Source: Spirochaetales bacterium
GTDB taxonomy: Bacteria; Spirochaetota; Spirochaetia; JABEVK01
Assembly (NCBI GenBank): GCA_013044245.1
Contig: JABEVK010000008.1
Coordinates: 1-41,638, forward strand
DNA: 41,638 bases
Direction of reading: 5' to 3'
The translations under genes were made by a program, and so were the position numbers. This document shows positions 26,289 to 35,048 of the stretch, piece by piece (the stretch's first letter is position 1; every line of letters starts with the position of its first letter). The notes beneath the pieces are model-generated. The model was given only the letters and a program-made list of their open reading frames with translations, was not told the origin of the DNA and ran no database searches.

Positions 26289-28355
26289 TTATTTGAAGGT
26301 TTGATCTTCGACACCATCCCACCCGGGGGGAAGGTCTTTGTCTTTTAAGGTAGAACACCTTTGAAGGTAGTACTGGGCGCCGACGTCTGCCGGATGAACG
26401 GCGACGATTTCTTTAAAAGCGCTTTCGGCCCTTGTAATTTCTCCTGATCGGTAGAGTGAAAGGCCGTCTTCAAAGAGATTCTTTGTGGTTTGATAGAGAA
26501 CGCATTTTTCCTCGCTCAGGCCATCCCATATATGCACCACTTCGATCGGTTGTTTTTTTCCGTACATGCGGACCACACCAGCGTACCGCCAGTGGTACTG
26601 GGACTCGTCTTTGAGACTTTCAAGAAATTGCAGGCTTACCATCGTGCCTTCGCCAAGAACTTTCGTCAGGCTTTCGAGGCGGCTGGCTAAATTGACGACG
26701 TCCGAAATGACAGTCGTGTCCATACGGCGATCCTCTCCGATGGTTCCCAAAATCAGAGGGCCAGAATGAATGCCGCAACCCACCTTAACAGGAAGATAAC
26801 CAACGCTCGCGCGGTCATGGTTGTAGACCTCCAACGTACTTTGAAGGTCAACGGCGGCTTGAAGACAAGATTGGGGTTCCTGTTGAAACAGAGCCATAAA
26901 CCCATCCCCGATGTACTTGTCGATAAACCCCCCGTTTTGGCGCACGATCGGACCTACCCTGCCGTAATACGAGTTTAAGAAAAGGAAGGTATTTTCTGGA
27001 CTCATGGATTCGGCAAGAGTGCTGAAGCGTCGAATGTCAGCAAAAAGGACGGCCATGTGAAGTTGGGCCTGTTGTCCCAATTGAATTTCGTTGATATTCG
27101 CCTTTCCGAGGCTTGTCAGAAAGTCTTTGGGAACGAAACGTTCAAAACTTGCATTACTCTTGGCAAGAATTTCGACGTGACGTTCGAGCGTGAAAAAGAT
27201 CTGGTTGGATTGAATGGCCAGGCTTAAAAACATCGAAAACTCTAGGGCGAAGTAGCCGATCCCTTGAAACCAAAGTAAGGGAAGACGGCCTTGTAACTGA
27301 TACCAAACGTCGTGTGAGCCCAAAAGAACGACCACGATAATACCAACGGCCAGCACCCCCGCCTGGGGTTTATGCCTTCTAAGGGCGACGGCAACAAGCC
27401 AGACTGAAAATAAGATGCCCACTTCCAGGGGGATTACCGACAGGGTAAAATGGGTATCTAGCTCAGCGAGGTTTTTCGAAAGAGCGACCCAGAGCGCCGA
27501 AAGTCCAAATACGACCAAAATGACGATCTGTAACCAACGTTTCTTTAAAATTCCAAAATGTTCGATGAGAAAAAAAAGGTAGAAGGCGACGGAAAGGGAC
27601 AAGCACGCTTTGGGAATCGTAAAGCTCATGACCCCCGGTAGGATGGGAACAGGGCTTCCGAGGCTAAAAAAATACAGACCAATTAAAAGTGTTGAAAGAG
27701 CAAAGTACAGACGGTTGAGGGCTCGGCGATTCCCCATCCACAGGGCTAAAAAATACAACCCTGCGAGGGCGTTGATCCCCGCAAAAATTAAAAAGAGCGT
27801 CAAGTTGAGAAAAACTACAACGTTATTCTGAAACTCTGCCTCGTGACGCCCAACGAGCCTTATCGGGTCAAAAAACGTGAGGACTTTAGAGGTTTTCCAA
27901 ATGTGAAGCACCAGCTGGTTGTCTTGGTCTGGCTTCAAGAGGCTACTGGGAAGCATAAAAACGGTGGGCTTGAGGGGTAAAACGAAAGGCGCATCGGGAG
28001 GCGTGCTACCTCGTCTGTTAAAAAAAACCCCATTCACCCAAACCTCCATCGGAAAGGCTAGCCGCCCCAATGAAAGCCACGTTTCGGGAAGGTTACTGCC
28101 GGTGGCTGCAAGAAAAAAATGACTTGAGAGAGTCACCCAACCTTCGGGCGCGAAATCCAGAGTACCGGGGAGGTGAAGCCCCGCGATCGTTTCGACTTGT
28201 CCGTTAGGGAGCTGTCCCTGAAAAGTCCACGTCCCCTTCAAAAGAGTTTGCGGTTCTTTCGGGGTGGCACATGAACTCAGGGCTAGCGCCAGTACGACCA
28301 CGGTGACACAAAACAATTTTCGTCGCAGAGCAAAGAAGCGCAAACGAGCCCCCAA
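26289..28355 (-). CDS. 7TMR-DISM sensor adenylate/guanylate cyclase with lipoprotein-like signal and C-terminal TPR-like tail
   Basis: VVLALALSSCATPKEP (lipobox), extracellular beta domain, multiple TM segments, then HMAVLFADIRRFSTLAESMSPENTFLFLNSYYGRVGPIVRQNGGFIDKYIGDGFMALF..VGCGIHSGPLILGTIGEDRRMDTTVISDVVNLASRLE. Confidence 0.88.
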   Translation of the reverse strand: MGARLRFFALRRKLFCVTVVVLALALSSCATPKEPQTLLKGTWTFQGQLPNGQVETIAGLHLPGTLDFAPEGWVTLSSHFFLAATGSNLPETWLSLGRLAFPMEVWVNGVFFNRRGSTPPDAPFVLPLKPTVFMLPSSLLKPDQDNQLVLHIWKTSKVLTFFDPIRLVGRHEAEFQNNVVVFLNLTLFLIFAGINALAGLYFLALWMGNRRALNRLYFALSTLLIGLYFFSLGSPVPILPGVMSFTIPKACLSLSVAFYLFFLIEHFGILKKRWLQIVILVVFGLSALWVALSKNLAELDTHFTLSVIPLEVGILFSVWLVAVALRRHKPQAGVLAVGIIVVVLLGSHDVWYQLQGRLPLLWFQGIGYFALEFSMFLSLAIQSNQIFFTLERHVEILAKSNASFERFVPKDFLTSLGKANINEIQLGQQAQLHMAVLFADIRRFSTLAESMSPENTFLFLNSYYGRVGPIVRQNGGFIDKYIGDGFMALFQQEPQSCLQAAVDLQSTLEVYNHDRASVGYLPVKVGCGIHSGPLILGTIGEDRRMDTTVISDVVNLASRLESLTKVLGEGTMVSLQFLESLKDESQYHWRYAGVVRMYGKKQPIEVVHIWDGLSEEKCVLYQTTKNLFEDGLSLYRSGEITRAESAFKEIVAVHPADVGAQYYLQRCSTLKDKDLPPGWDGVEDQTFK

Positions 28356-28774
28356 AGAAACGGCCTAACTAGTAGGAACTGTGATTGCGGTGTGAGTGGT
28401 GGTTTTCAGCCGACCAAAGTCAAGTTTGCCGTTACCGTCGATACATCGATCACCCTGTGGTCTTAAATCGGTTCCCACAACCTTGGTAACACCGAGGTGA
28501 TCATATTTTGGTTGCGAACAATGAAGGTGTCAATCCCAAAGTCCAATCGAAATAAGTCGAGAGGATTGTCTGCTGATCTTCGATAAATGCGGTTATCTTT
28601 TTTAGTGGCTTACCCAGCCTTTGGTTACTGCCGTCTTTTCAATTGGAGCTATCAGTTACAGGCCTGACACTGCCGCTTCCGCTGAATATGTTCCATGAGT
28701 AACCAGGCCGGCCTGATGTTGCGATAGGGCAAGAAGTTGGGACAGCGTGTTGCTAGCCAACAATAGCCCGCCGC

Positions 28775-30145
28775 CTAGATGCGCACAAAACGTCGAATTT
28801 TCCCTTTGATGGGAGTACTCGCTAGGGCCTGTTCCAGGCGATCGGCGGCAAGACGATCGCCGGCAATCCAGGTGCCGTAGTCACCGATGCGGATCAGGCC
28901 GATCTGGTCGCGCTTGAATCCAGCGTCCGCCGTCAGCGCTCCCAGAACATCGCCAGGGCGGATTTTTTCCTTGCGTCCGTCCGAAAGCTTAAACATCACA
29001 AAAGGTGGTGGAGTTCCCGTCTTTAAGCCGGCGGGGGGCAAGGGAACCCAGGATATTTCTCCCGTTGTCAGACCAGCGGCCAAGCGCCTGACCAGGGGTT
29101 TTTCGTGCTCACTCACGAGACTGTACGCCAAGCCGGTTTTGCCGGCGCGTCCGGTGCGTCCGATACGGTGCACGTGGACCTCGGGGTCCGGGCTAATATC
29201 AAAATTGATAACCATGTCGAGCGACGAAACGTCAAGCCCTCGGCTGGCAACGTCGGTAGCCACGATGGCGCGGACGCAACGTCCCGAAAAAAGCGCCATC
29301 GCTTCGTCGCGTTCCTTTTGTTCCAAGTCGCCCGAAAGTTCTAAAACTGAAAATCCTTTCGCGAGCAGAAAACCCACCGCGGCCCTCGCCTGAACCTTGG
29401 TGTTGACAAAGATCAGGGCCGTTTCGGGTTGAAATTCCCCTAAAAGGAGGGCCAATGCTTCAAGACGCGTTTCGTTCGTGACCTCGCAAAAGTGCTGTTC
29501 GATGAGCGGGGGGGTTTCGCTGGCGGCAACCATCACGGGATTTTTGAGGAAGGGGGCGGCCATCGCCTCTATCCGTGCCGGGTAGGTCGCAGAAAAAAGC
29601 AGGGTCTGGCGATTTTGAGGACACCGTGCCGTGATCGCTTCCATGTCGTCGTAAAACCCCATGTCGAGCATCCTGTCCGCTTCGTCAAAAACTAAGGTGC
29701 GTAGACCGTTCAGCACAAGGTTGCCCCGGCGCAGGTGGTCCTGAATACGGCCCGGGGTTCCCACCACCACGTGAGCACCGTGCCCCAGCGTGGCCGTTTG
29801 GGACCTTGACGGAACACCCCCGCACAGTGTGACGACTTTAAGGTTGCTCTGAGCCCGTCCTAAACGCCGAATTTCCTGGGCGACTTGTTCGGCGAGTTCC
29901 CGCGTTGGGCAAAGAACAAGGGCTTGAACGCCAAAAAACTGAGGATTCAGTCGTGTAAGAAGCGTAAGCGCAAAAACCGCGGTTTTACCGCTTCCTGTCG
30001 ACGCCCTGGCAATCAAGTCCTTGCCGTCTAAAGCAGGAGGGATGGCCTGAAGCTGTATAGGTGTCGGTGTTGAAAATTTCAACTGCTCAAGAGTTTCAAG
30101 AAAACGTTTTTCCAGGTGGAGGTCGGCAAAGCTTGGGGAAGTCAT
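28775..30145 (-). CDS. dbpA: DEAD-box ATP-dependent RNA helicase DbpA
   Basis: IARASTGSGKTAVF, VFDEADRMLDMGF, LFSATYP, HRIGRTGRAG; C-terminal DbpA RNA-binding fold MFKLSDGRKEKIRPGDVLGALTADAGFKRDQIGLIRIGDYGTWIA. Confidence 0.92.
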   Translation of the reverse strand: MTSPSFADLHLEKRFLETLEQLKFSTPTPIQLQAIPPALDGKDLIARASTGSGKTAVFALTLLTRLNPQFFGVQALVLCPTRELAEQVAQEIRRLGRAQSNLKVVTLCGGVPSRSQTATLGHGAHVVVGTPGRIQDHLRRGNLVLNGLRTLVFDEADRMLDMGFYDDMEAITARCPQNRQTLLFSATYPARIEAMAAPFLKNPVMVAASETPPLIEQHFCEVTNETRLEALALLLGEFQPETALIFVNTKVQARAAVGFLLAKGFSVLELSGDLEQKERDEAMALFSGRCVRAIVATDVASRGLDVSSLDMVINFDISPDPEVHVHRIGRTGRAGKTGLAYSLVSEHEKPLVRRLAAGLTTGEISWVPLPPAGLKTGTPPPFVMFKLSDGRKEKIRPGDVLGALTADAGFKRDQIGLIRIGDYGTWIAGDRLAADRLEQALASTPIKGKIRRFVRI

Positions 30146-30382
30146 CCAGGAAGTCTAGCACAAAAACCTCGTTGTGACGCCCCAGGGCTGAAAGAAGCTC
30201 GTTCGTTGGGGACCGTTCCCACGAGCGACGGGTTGGTGTGGCGTCTAAGGAATTTGATCATCAGTCCTCTTTACTGAACTTTAACTTCAGCAAACGGACT
30301 AGAGTGAAACCCCAAAGGGGACTATCCCCAGAATGAGTGGTGTCTTTTTTACTTGCGTCTGAACGCAACGAGCCGGCCAATT

Positions 30383-30640
30383 TCAACATGAAACGTTCAA
30401 CATCACAATATCATACGGTTCTTCGTATTCGGCACGGGGGACGTAGCCGATGGACGATAGGAAGTATTGGCTTCCCTGGTCACCGTGAAAAACCACGTAG
30501 GTAAAGTCGGCGATCCAGAGCTGAAAGTTCTCATCCCATACCCGTTGAATCTGGCTTTTTAATTCGATATCTCGCCGTCGGCGCCTCAACAACCTTCTCG
30601 GGTCAGCTTGAGTCGCCTTGACTTCGTGATACAGAGAAGA
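30383..30640 (-). mobile_element. Decayed IS3-family (IS51-like) orfB transposase remnant
   Basis: Minus-strand QADPRRLLRRRRRDIELKSQIQRVWDENFQ-LWIADFTYV-VFHGDQGSQYFLSSI: recognisable OrfB blocks joined by internal deletions. Confidence 0.7.
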
Positions 30641-30697
30641 AGTTCACCGAATGTCGGCTTCTCCAGACAGTAATCTAATATTACATTTCTCGAAATG

Positions 30698-31102
30698 TCA
30701 GATAAACACTGCAAGCTCTCTGACTTTGCCGCCAATTTCGTCCCGCATCCTCGTCAGAGCTTCAATATCGGTACCGTCCAGGTCGGGGAAGCCCCAGTCG
30801 AGGCGGTTCTTCTCACCCAAAGGGGGACAATCCACACCCTCTCCCATGAGGACCAGCCAGTCAAGCCCTTGTGGTAGGTCAGCAAGGGGACTGGGGGATT
30901 GCCCCTCCATGGAGCACCCCACGTCAGCCATGAGAGACTTGGTGAGGTCTTTGATACCGCTCCCCGGTCGAGTGCCGGCGCTGAAGATCTCGGCCCGGTC
31001 GCCAAGGATTTTTCGGGCCCAACTTTCGGCCATTTGGCTCCGGCTGGTATTGCCGACGCAGACAAAGGCTATCTTTGGTGTCTTTTCGTGAGTAGGGTTC
31101 AA
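30698..31102 (-). CDS. arsC: Arsenate reductase ArsC, low-MW protein-tyrosine-phosphatase fold
   Basis: IAFVCVGNTSRSQMAESWARKIL (CX5R loop), IFSAGTRPGSG, VLMGEGVDCPPL..RLDWGFPDLDGTD. Confidence 0.85.
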   Translation of the reverse strand: MNPTHEKTPKIAFVCVGNTSRSQMAESWARKILGDRAEIFSAGTRPGSGIKDLTKSLMADVGCSMEGQSPSPLADLPQGLDWLVLMGEGVDCPPLGEKNRLDWGFPDLDGTDIEALTRMRDEIGGKVRELAVFI

Positions 31103-31106
31103 TGAG

Positions 31107-32846
31107 TCACTCCTGGTGCCTAAGGTTCAGAGGAATCACAGCACACCGGGCGCGACTTGTGGTGACGACCTGGCGCACCCACGGAATTTCCGCCTGAGCC
31201 CGAGACCTCAGGAGCGGGTCGGTGGTGTCGGTCAATGCCATGCTCTGGTTGACCACCCACCATCCGTTGCGAATACCTGCCCGCTCGAGGTCTTCCTTGA
31301 GTCGGGTCGCCTCAAAAACGGGCGTAGCCTCGGGAAGGGTGACGATCACCACTTCGGTCTGGTTGGCATCCCGGAGCCGAGGGAGGAGGTTCTGAACAGC
31401 GACGGGCGTCTCTCCCTTGGTTCGCTGGACTTCCTTGTGGTAGCTCTGGGTGGAATCGAGCAACAACAGCGTGTGGCCGGTTGGTGCCGTGTCGATGACA
31501 ACCACTTGGTTATTGGAACGTTCAATAATCTCGGCGAAGGCCCGGAATACGGCGATCTCTTGGGTGCAGGGCGACCGCAGGTCCTCCTCGACATATGACA
31601 AATCATTGGTGTTCATCGTCATCCTGGCCTTGGCCATGACCTCGTCCTGGTAGCGCTGGAGTTCGGCCTTTTCATCAATACTGCTGACCTCAATCGTGTC
31701 CGGTAGATCTTTCCTATACTTCAGATGATTGGCAGGATCTGTGGTGGTGAGGAGAACGGAGAGTCCCTGGTTGGCCAGTCCTTGAGCGATGGACGCCGCA
31801 ACGGTCGTCTTGCCAACGCCCCCCTTACCCATGGTGAAGATCACTTTCTTCTTTGTTGTGACCAGGTCGCTGATCAAATCATCAAGGGATGAAACCTCGG
31901 GAAACGGCAGGGCGTCAGTACCATCCGGCGCCGCTTGGTTGCGGAAGAACGAACGGAGGTTTTCCACTCCCAAGACGTTGTAGTGCCGAAGGGATATCGA
32001 AAACGAGGGATATTGTCTCAGGTCGGACGGCATCCCTTCGAGTGCAGCTTGTTGTTGGGCAAACATCAGGCGAGACAGTGAATCTGTTCCTCGCTCCAGG
32101 ACACCGTTGATGACCACAAGTTGGTTGCGAATACCCAGTGACAACAGTTCAGCACTGGAGCGGCTGGCTTCGGCCAACGAGACGGCCTCTGGCCGAGATA
32201 CCAGAATCAAGGCCGTTTCGTCGCTGTCTGCCAAATTGGTGACCGCCTGGCGGTAGATGTCCTTTTTCTCTTGGAGACCCGAAAGTTGGCCTAGGCACGA
32301 AGCACCATGGGTGCTTTCGCTGATGAAATTGCTCCAGGCCGAAGGCAATTGAAGCATCCGAAGGGTGTGACCAGTCGGGGCGGTGTCGAAAATGATTCGG
32401 TCGTATTGCGCCGAGATCCCCTCATCGGTGATGAACTTGGAAAACTGGTCGAACGCCGCAATCTCGACGGTACACGAACCGGAGAGTTGTTCCTCCATGT
32501 TTTCGACGACAGAGGCCGGGAGCTTACCTATGTAGGGGGCGAGAACCGAGTTCCTGTATTTCGCGGCGGCCTCTTCGGGATTGAGGTTGACCACGACTAA
32601 ACCCGGAACTTGGGGAATTGAGGTTCCGGTCCCGTTCAGTGCCATATCGAAGACGTCTTGAAGATTGGAGGCAGGATCTGTACTCACGAGCAAAACCTTC
32701 TTTCCGGTGTCGGCGAAGGCAACTGCTACAGCACACGCTGTCGAAGTCTTTCCCACTCCCCCCTTGCCGGTAAAGAAGAGATACTTCGAGCCCGGCAGTC
32801 GAGTCGCATCGAAGCCAGGTAGCACCAATGCCTGGTTCAGCAACAT
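31107..32846 (-). CDS. arsA: Arsenical pump-driving ATPase ArsA (two tandem ATPase halves)
   Basis: LFFTGKGGVGKTSTACAVAVAFA and IFTMGKGGVGKTTVAASIAQGLA (two deviant Walker A), two DTAPTGHTLR/L motifs. Confidence 0.95.
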   Translation of the reverse strand: MLLNQALVLPGFDATRLPGSKYLFFTGKGGVGKTSTACAVAVAFADTGKKVLLVSTDPASNLQDVFDMALNGTGTSIPQVPGLVVVNLNPEEAAAKYRNSVLAPYIGKLPASVVENMEEQLSGSCTVEIAAFDQFSKFITDEGISAQYDRIIFDTAPTGHTLRMLQLPSAWSNFISESTHGASCLGQLSGLQEKKDIYRQAVTNLADSDETALILVSRPEAVSLAEASRSSAELLSLGIRNQLVVINGVLERGTDSLSRLMFAQQQAALEGMPSDLRQYPSFSISLRHYNVLGVENLRSFFRNQAAPDGTDALPFPEVSSLDDLISDLVTTKKKVIFTMGKGGVGKTTVAASIAQGLANQGLSVLLTTTDPANHLKYRKDLPDTIEVSSIDEKAELQRYQDEVMAKARMTMNTNDLSYVEEDLRSPCTQEIAVFRAFAEIIERSNNQVVVIDTAPTGHTLLLLDSTQSYHKEVQRTKGETPVAVQNLLPRLRDANQTEVVIVTLPEATPVFEATRLKEDLERAGIRNGWWVVNQSMALTDTTDPLLRSRAQAEIPWVRQVVTTSRARCAVIPLNLRHQE

Positions 32847-33295
32847 CCAGACCCCCCGCAAGCGCTTTCGCCCATGGCGCTCTTGTCAGCATTGGGCTTG
32901 CAACTGATGTCGCAGGAGTTCTTGTTAGAACAGCACGCCTCGTCGGCCTTGGGGGCAACGAACAGAGACAATCCTATCACCTCGGTTCGTAGTTTCACAC
33001 CGGACCAACCAGCGAGTTCCTCGGTCGTCGGGTAGGCTCCCGTCTTTACCACGGAGCCATCAACGAGCGTGATGGGCAGGGCGTCTACACCACCAGTCTC
33101 AAGCTGAGAAGAGATCAGCTTTCGACTCACGAACTCGGAGGTATTGGAGGTGAGGTTGAACCGGGCAACTTGCACGCCCTGGCGGGCCAGTTCATCCATT
33201 TCTGTCGAGACCCTGAGCAGTTCGGGGTCGATACTCGGTCCACAAAGCCCTGTGGAACAGCACATGGCGGGTTCAAAGATCTCAATCGTTGTCAT
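32837..33295 (-). CDS. arsD: ArsD arsenic metallochaperone/trans-acting repressor
   Basis: MTTIEIFEPAMCCSTGLCGPSIDPELLRVSTEMDELARQGVQVARFNLTSN..; Cys-rich tail CCSNKNSCDISC...CGGSGCC. Confidence 0.93.
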   Translation of the reverse strand: MTTIEIFEPAMCCSTGLCGPSIDPELLRVSTEMDELARQGVQVARFNLTSNTSEFVSRKLISSQLETGGVDALPITLVDGSVVKTGAYPTTEELAGWSGVKLRTEVIGLSLFVAPKADEACCSNKNSCDISCKPNADKSAMGESACGGSGCC

Positions 33296-33297
33296 AG

Positions 33298-33657
33298 TTA
33301 GCACTCCTTGGCGGGACACTTGTCCCAAATTTTCTGGCATTCACATTCCTGGTTAGGAAGGAGGATTCTTTCTAAAATCCCTATGAGCTGATCAGCCGCG
33401 AGGCGGTTAATGGAGTAATGCATCCACTTTCCCGTGCGCCGCCCAGACACCAGACCCACCTCCATCAGGAGCGAGAGATGGTGTGACAGCGTCGACTGGG
33501 AAATCGAAAAGTACTCCAGCAGGCTACAGCCACACAACTCGCCACACGACAAAATGTGAAGGATTCGGACCCTTGTCTCGTCGGAAAGAGCCTTGAAGAA
33601 CTTGGTCCCTTGGGAAAAATCCAAGGGGATGGGGGCTTCCCTTAAATCGATGGTCAT
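33298..33657 (-). CDS. arsR: ArsR-family repressor
   Basis: FFKALSDETRVRILHILSCGELCGCSLLEYFSISQSTLSHHLSLLMEVGLVSGRRTGKWMHYSI; Cys-containing helix plus Cys-rich C-terminus. Confidence 0.93.
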   Translation of the reverse strand: MTIDLREAPIPLDFSQGTKFFKALSDETRVRILHILSCGELCGCSLLEYFSISQSTLSHHLSLLMEVGLVSGRRTGKWMHYSINRLAADQLIGILERILLPNQECECQKIWDKCPAKEC

Positions 33658-33672
33658 CGATTTGAAATGTAA

Positions 33673-33702
33673 TCATCATATCGACAAACGTCAATATGAT
33701 GA
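33673..33702. promoter_or_regulatory. Candidate ArsR operator: 30-bp dyad TCATCATATcGACaaacGTCaATATGATGA
   Basis: 9-bp perfect outer arms plus GAC/GTC inner arms, immediately upstream of arsR start at 33657. Confidence 0.7.
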
Positions 33703-33732
33703 CTTAAAATGATGGTTGACAGCCCACCATCC

Positions 33733-33754
33733 CTGTCAACATAGAAGTGCCCTG
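33733..33754. repeat. 22-bp dispersed repeat copy B: CTGTCAACATAGAAGTGCCCTG
   Basis: Matches copy A at 15923-15944. Confidence 0.75.
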
Positions 33755-34086
33755 TTAGGAAGTGATGATGTGCTACAGCGAAGGGTTCCGGAATTCGGTT
33801 TTGACGAGGGGTTTTAACCCCGTCACCGTTAAGACTTGGCTTACCAAGCTTCGGTAAATGGACCAAAAACAGTTGTCCCAAAACCTGTAGTCTAGCTTAA
33901 CAAAAAGGCTTTATAAATGCCAAAGAATACTCAGACTTGGGGGCAACTATGTTGACTATACCGGTGGATGGTGAGAATATTGATAAAATCATTTCTATCG
34001 CAGAACAAAACAGCATGATTAGTTCAACTCTGCGAAAAGCGATTCCCATAGTGGTTTTTTGGAAAATATTTTTATAGGAGATATGT

Positions 34087-34536
34087 ATGAGCAATTCAAG
34101 AAGAGAAATGAAAGTTTTGATTACGGGCGAAAGCGTAAACCCCACTAGAATCGATCTGAAGGCTGGGAAATTTACCATGGTCATCGATGAACCTAAGTCC
34201 ATGGGCGGAACAGACCAAGGGCCTTCGCCGGTACAGGTTCTTTTATTCTCCCTAGCGGGTTGTTTAAATGTTACAGGACACGAGGTGGCAAAACAGAGGA
34301 ATCTGGTTCTCCACGGGATGAAAATAAAAATCGAAGGTGTTATGAACCCCTGCACTTTCCTCGGTTGTTCCTTTGAGGAACGGGCTGGGTTTCAAAAAAT
34401 CAACGTTCAAGTTACCCCGGATTTTGAGAACGGGACTCAGGAGCAAATTAACGCCTGGTTGGAAGAAACCGAAAAGCGTTGTCCTGTCACGGATAATATT
34501 AAAGCCGATACCACGGTGGATGTTCAATTAGCGTAA
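34087..34536 (+). CDS. OsmC-family thiol protein, both Cys retained
   Basis: GGTDQGPSPVQVLLFSLAGCLNVTGHEVAKQR...EETEKRCPVTDNIKADTTVDVQL. Confidence 0.85.
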   Translation: MSNSRREMKVLITGESVNPTRIDLKAGKFTMVIDEPKSMGGTDQGPSPVQVLLFSLAGCLNVTGHEVAKQRNLVLHGMKIKIEGVMNPCTFLGCSFEERAGFQKINVQVTPDFENGTQEQINAWLEETEKRCPVTDNIKADTTVDVQLA

Positions 34537-34602
34537 GGCTCCTCCAGAAATCTAGATACGCCATAAACCGATGGTTTTGATGTATTAGTTAACATGATGG
34601 AG

Positions 34603-35022
34603 TTAACCGAGAACAAAATCGAATTTCGCCGTCAAACCTTCGTTGATGGCATTCGTTGCGGTGCCACTTGAAACGGCTTGTTCCAGAAGTTCGTTCAACT
34701 TTTGTTTATTTTCACCGCTTTTCACCGAAATAGTACACCTCAAGTTTTCGATCCCAAGCGGGTCATCTCGTTTGGTTGCAGTAAAGGTAATCTTTATATC
34801 GTCGATTTTGACTGATGCTTCTTTGGCAGCTTTGCCAATATTCGTCATCACACAAGCTCCATAGGCGGCAATCAACGTCTCGGGGGCTGTAAAGCCATTC
34901 GCTGGATTCATCCCATCCATCGAGATTTTCAGCGCCGTTCCGTGTGCAGACGCGACTGCCGTTTTATCGTTTTCTTTGGTCAACGAAATCTCGTATTTTT
35001 TGACTTGTTTTTGGTCACTCAT
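34603..35022 (-). CDS. OsmC-family protein lacking the second conserved Cys
   Basis: NGFTAPETLIAAYGACVMTNIGKAAKEASVKIDDIKITFTATK..LLEQAVSSGTATNAINEGLTAKFDFVL. Confidence 0.8.
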   Translation of the reverse strand: MSDQKQVKKYEISLTKENDKTAVASAHGTALKISMDGMNPANGFTAPETLIAAYGACVMTNIGKAAKEASVKIDDIKITFTATKRDDPLGIENLRCTISVKSGENKQKLNELLEQAVSSGTATNAINEGLTAKFDFVLG

Positions 35023-35048
35023 AATATTCTCCTTTCTGACTGTTATCC

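Noticed and set aside
28380-28770. Possible decayed ORF on the minus strand (e.g. RLGKPLKKITAFIEDQQTILSTYFDWTLGL; ADNPLDLFRLDFGIDTFIVRNQNMITSVLPRLWEPI)
   Set aside because: Protein-like in several frames but broken by stops and not assignable by eye; a profile search of the 390-bp gap would be needed
33803-33825. GACGAGGGGTTTTAACCCCGTC as an intrinsic terminator
   Set aside because: Forms a stem, but no U-run follows on either strand and it lies upstream of divergent genes; function unclear
33950-34078. Small ORF MLTIPVDGENIDKIISIAEQNSMISSTLRKAIPIVVFWKIFL before the plus-strand OsmC
   Set aside because: 42 aa, no clear SD, no recognised family; could be a leader peptide or a remnant
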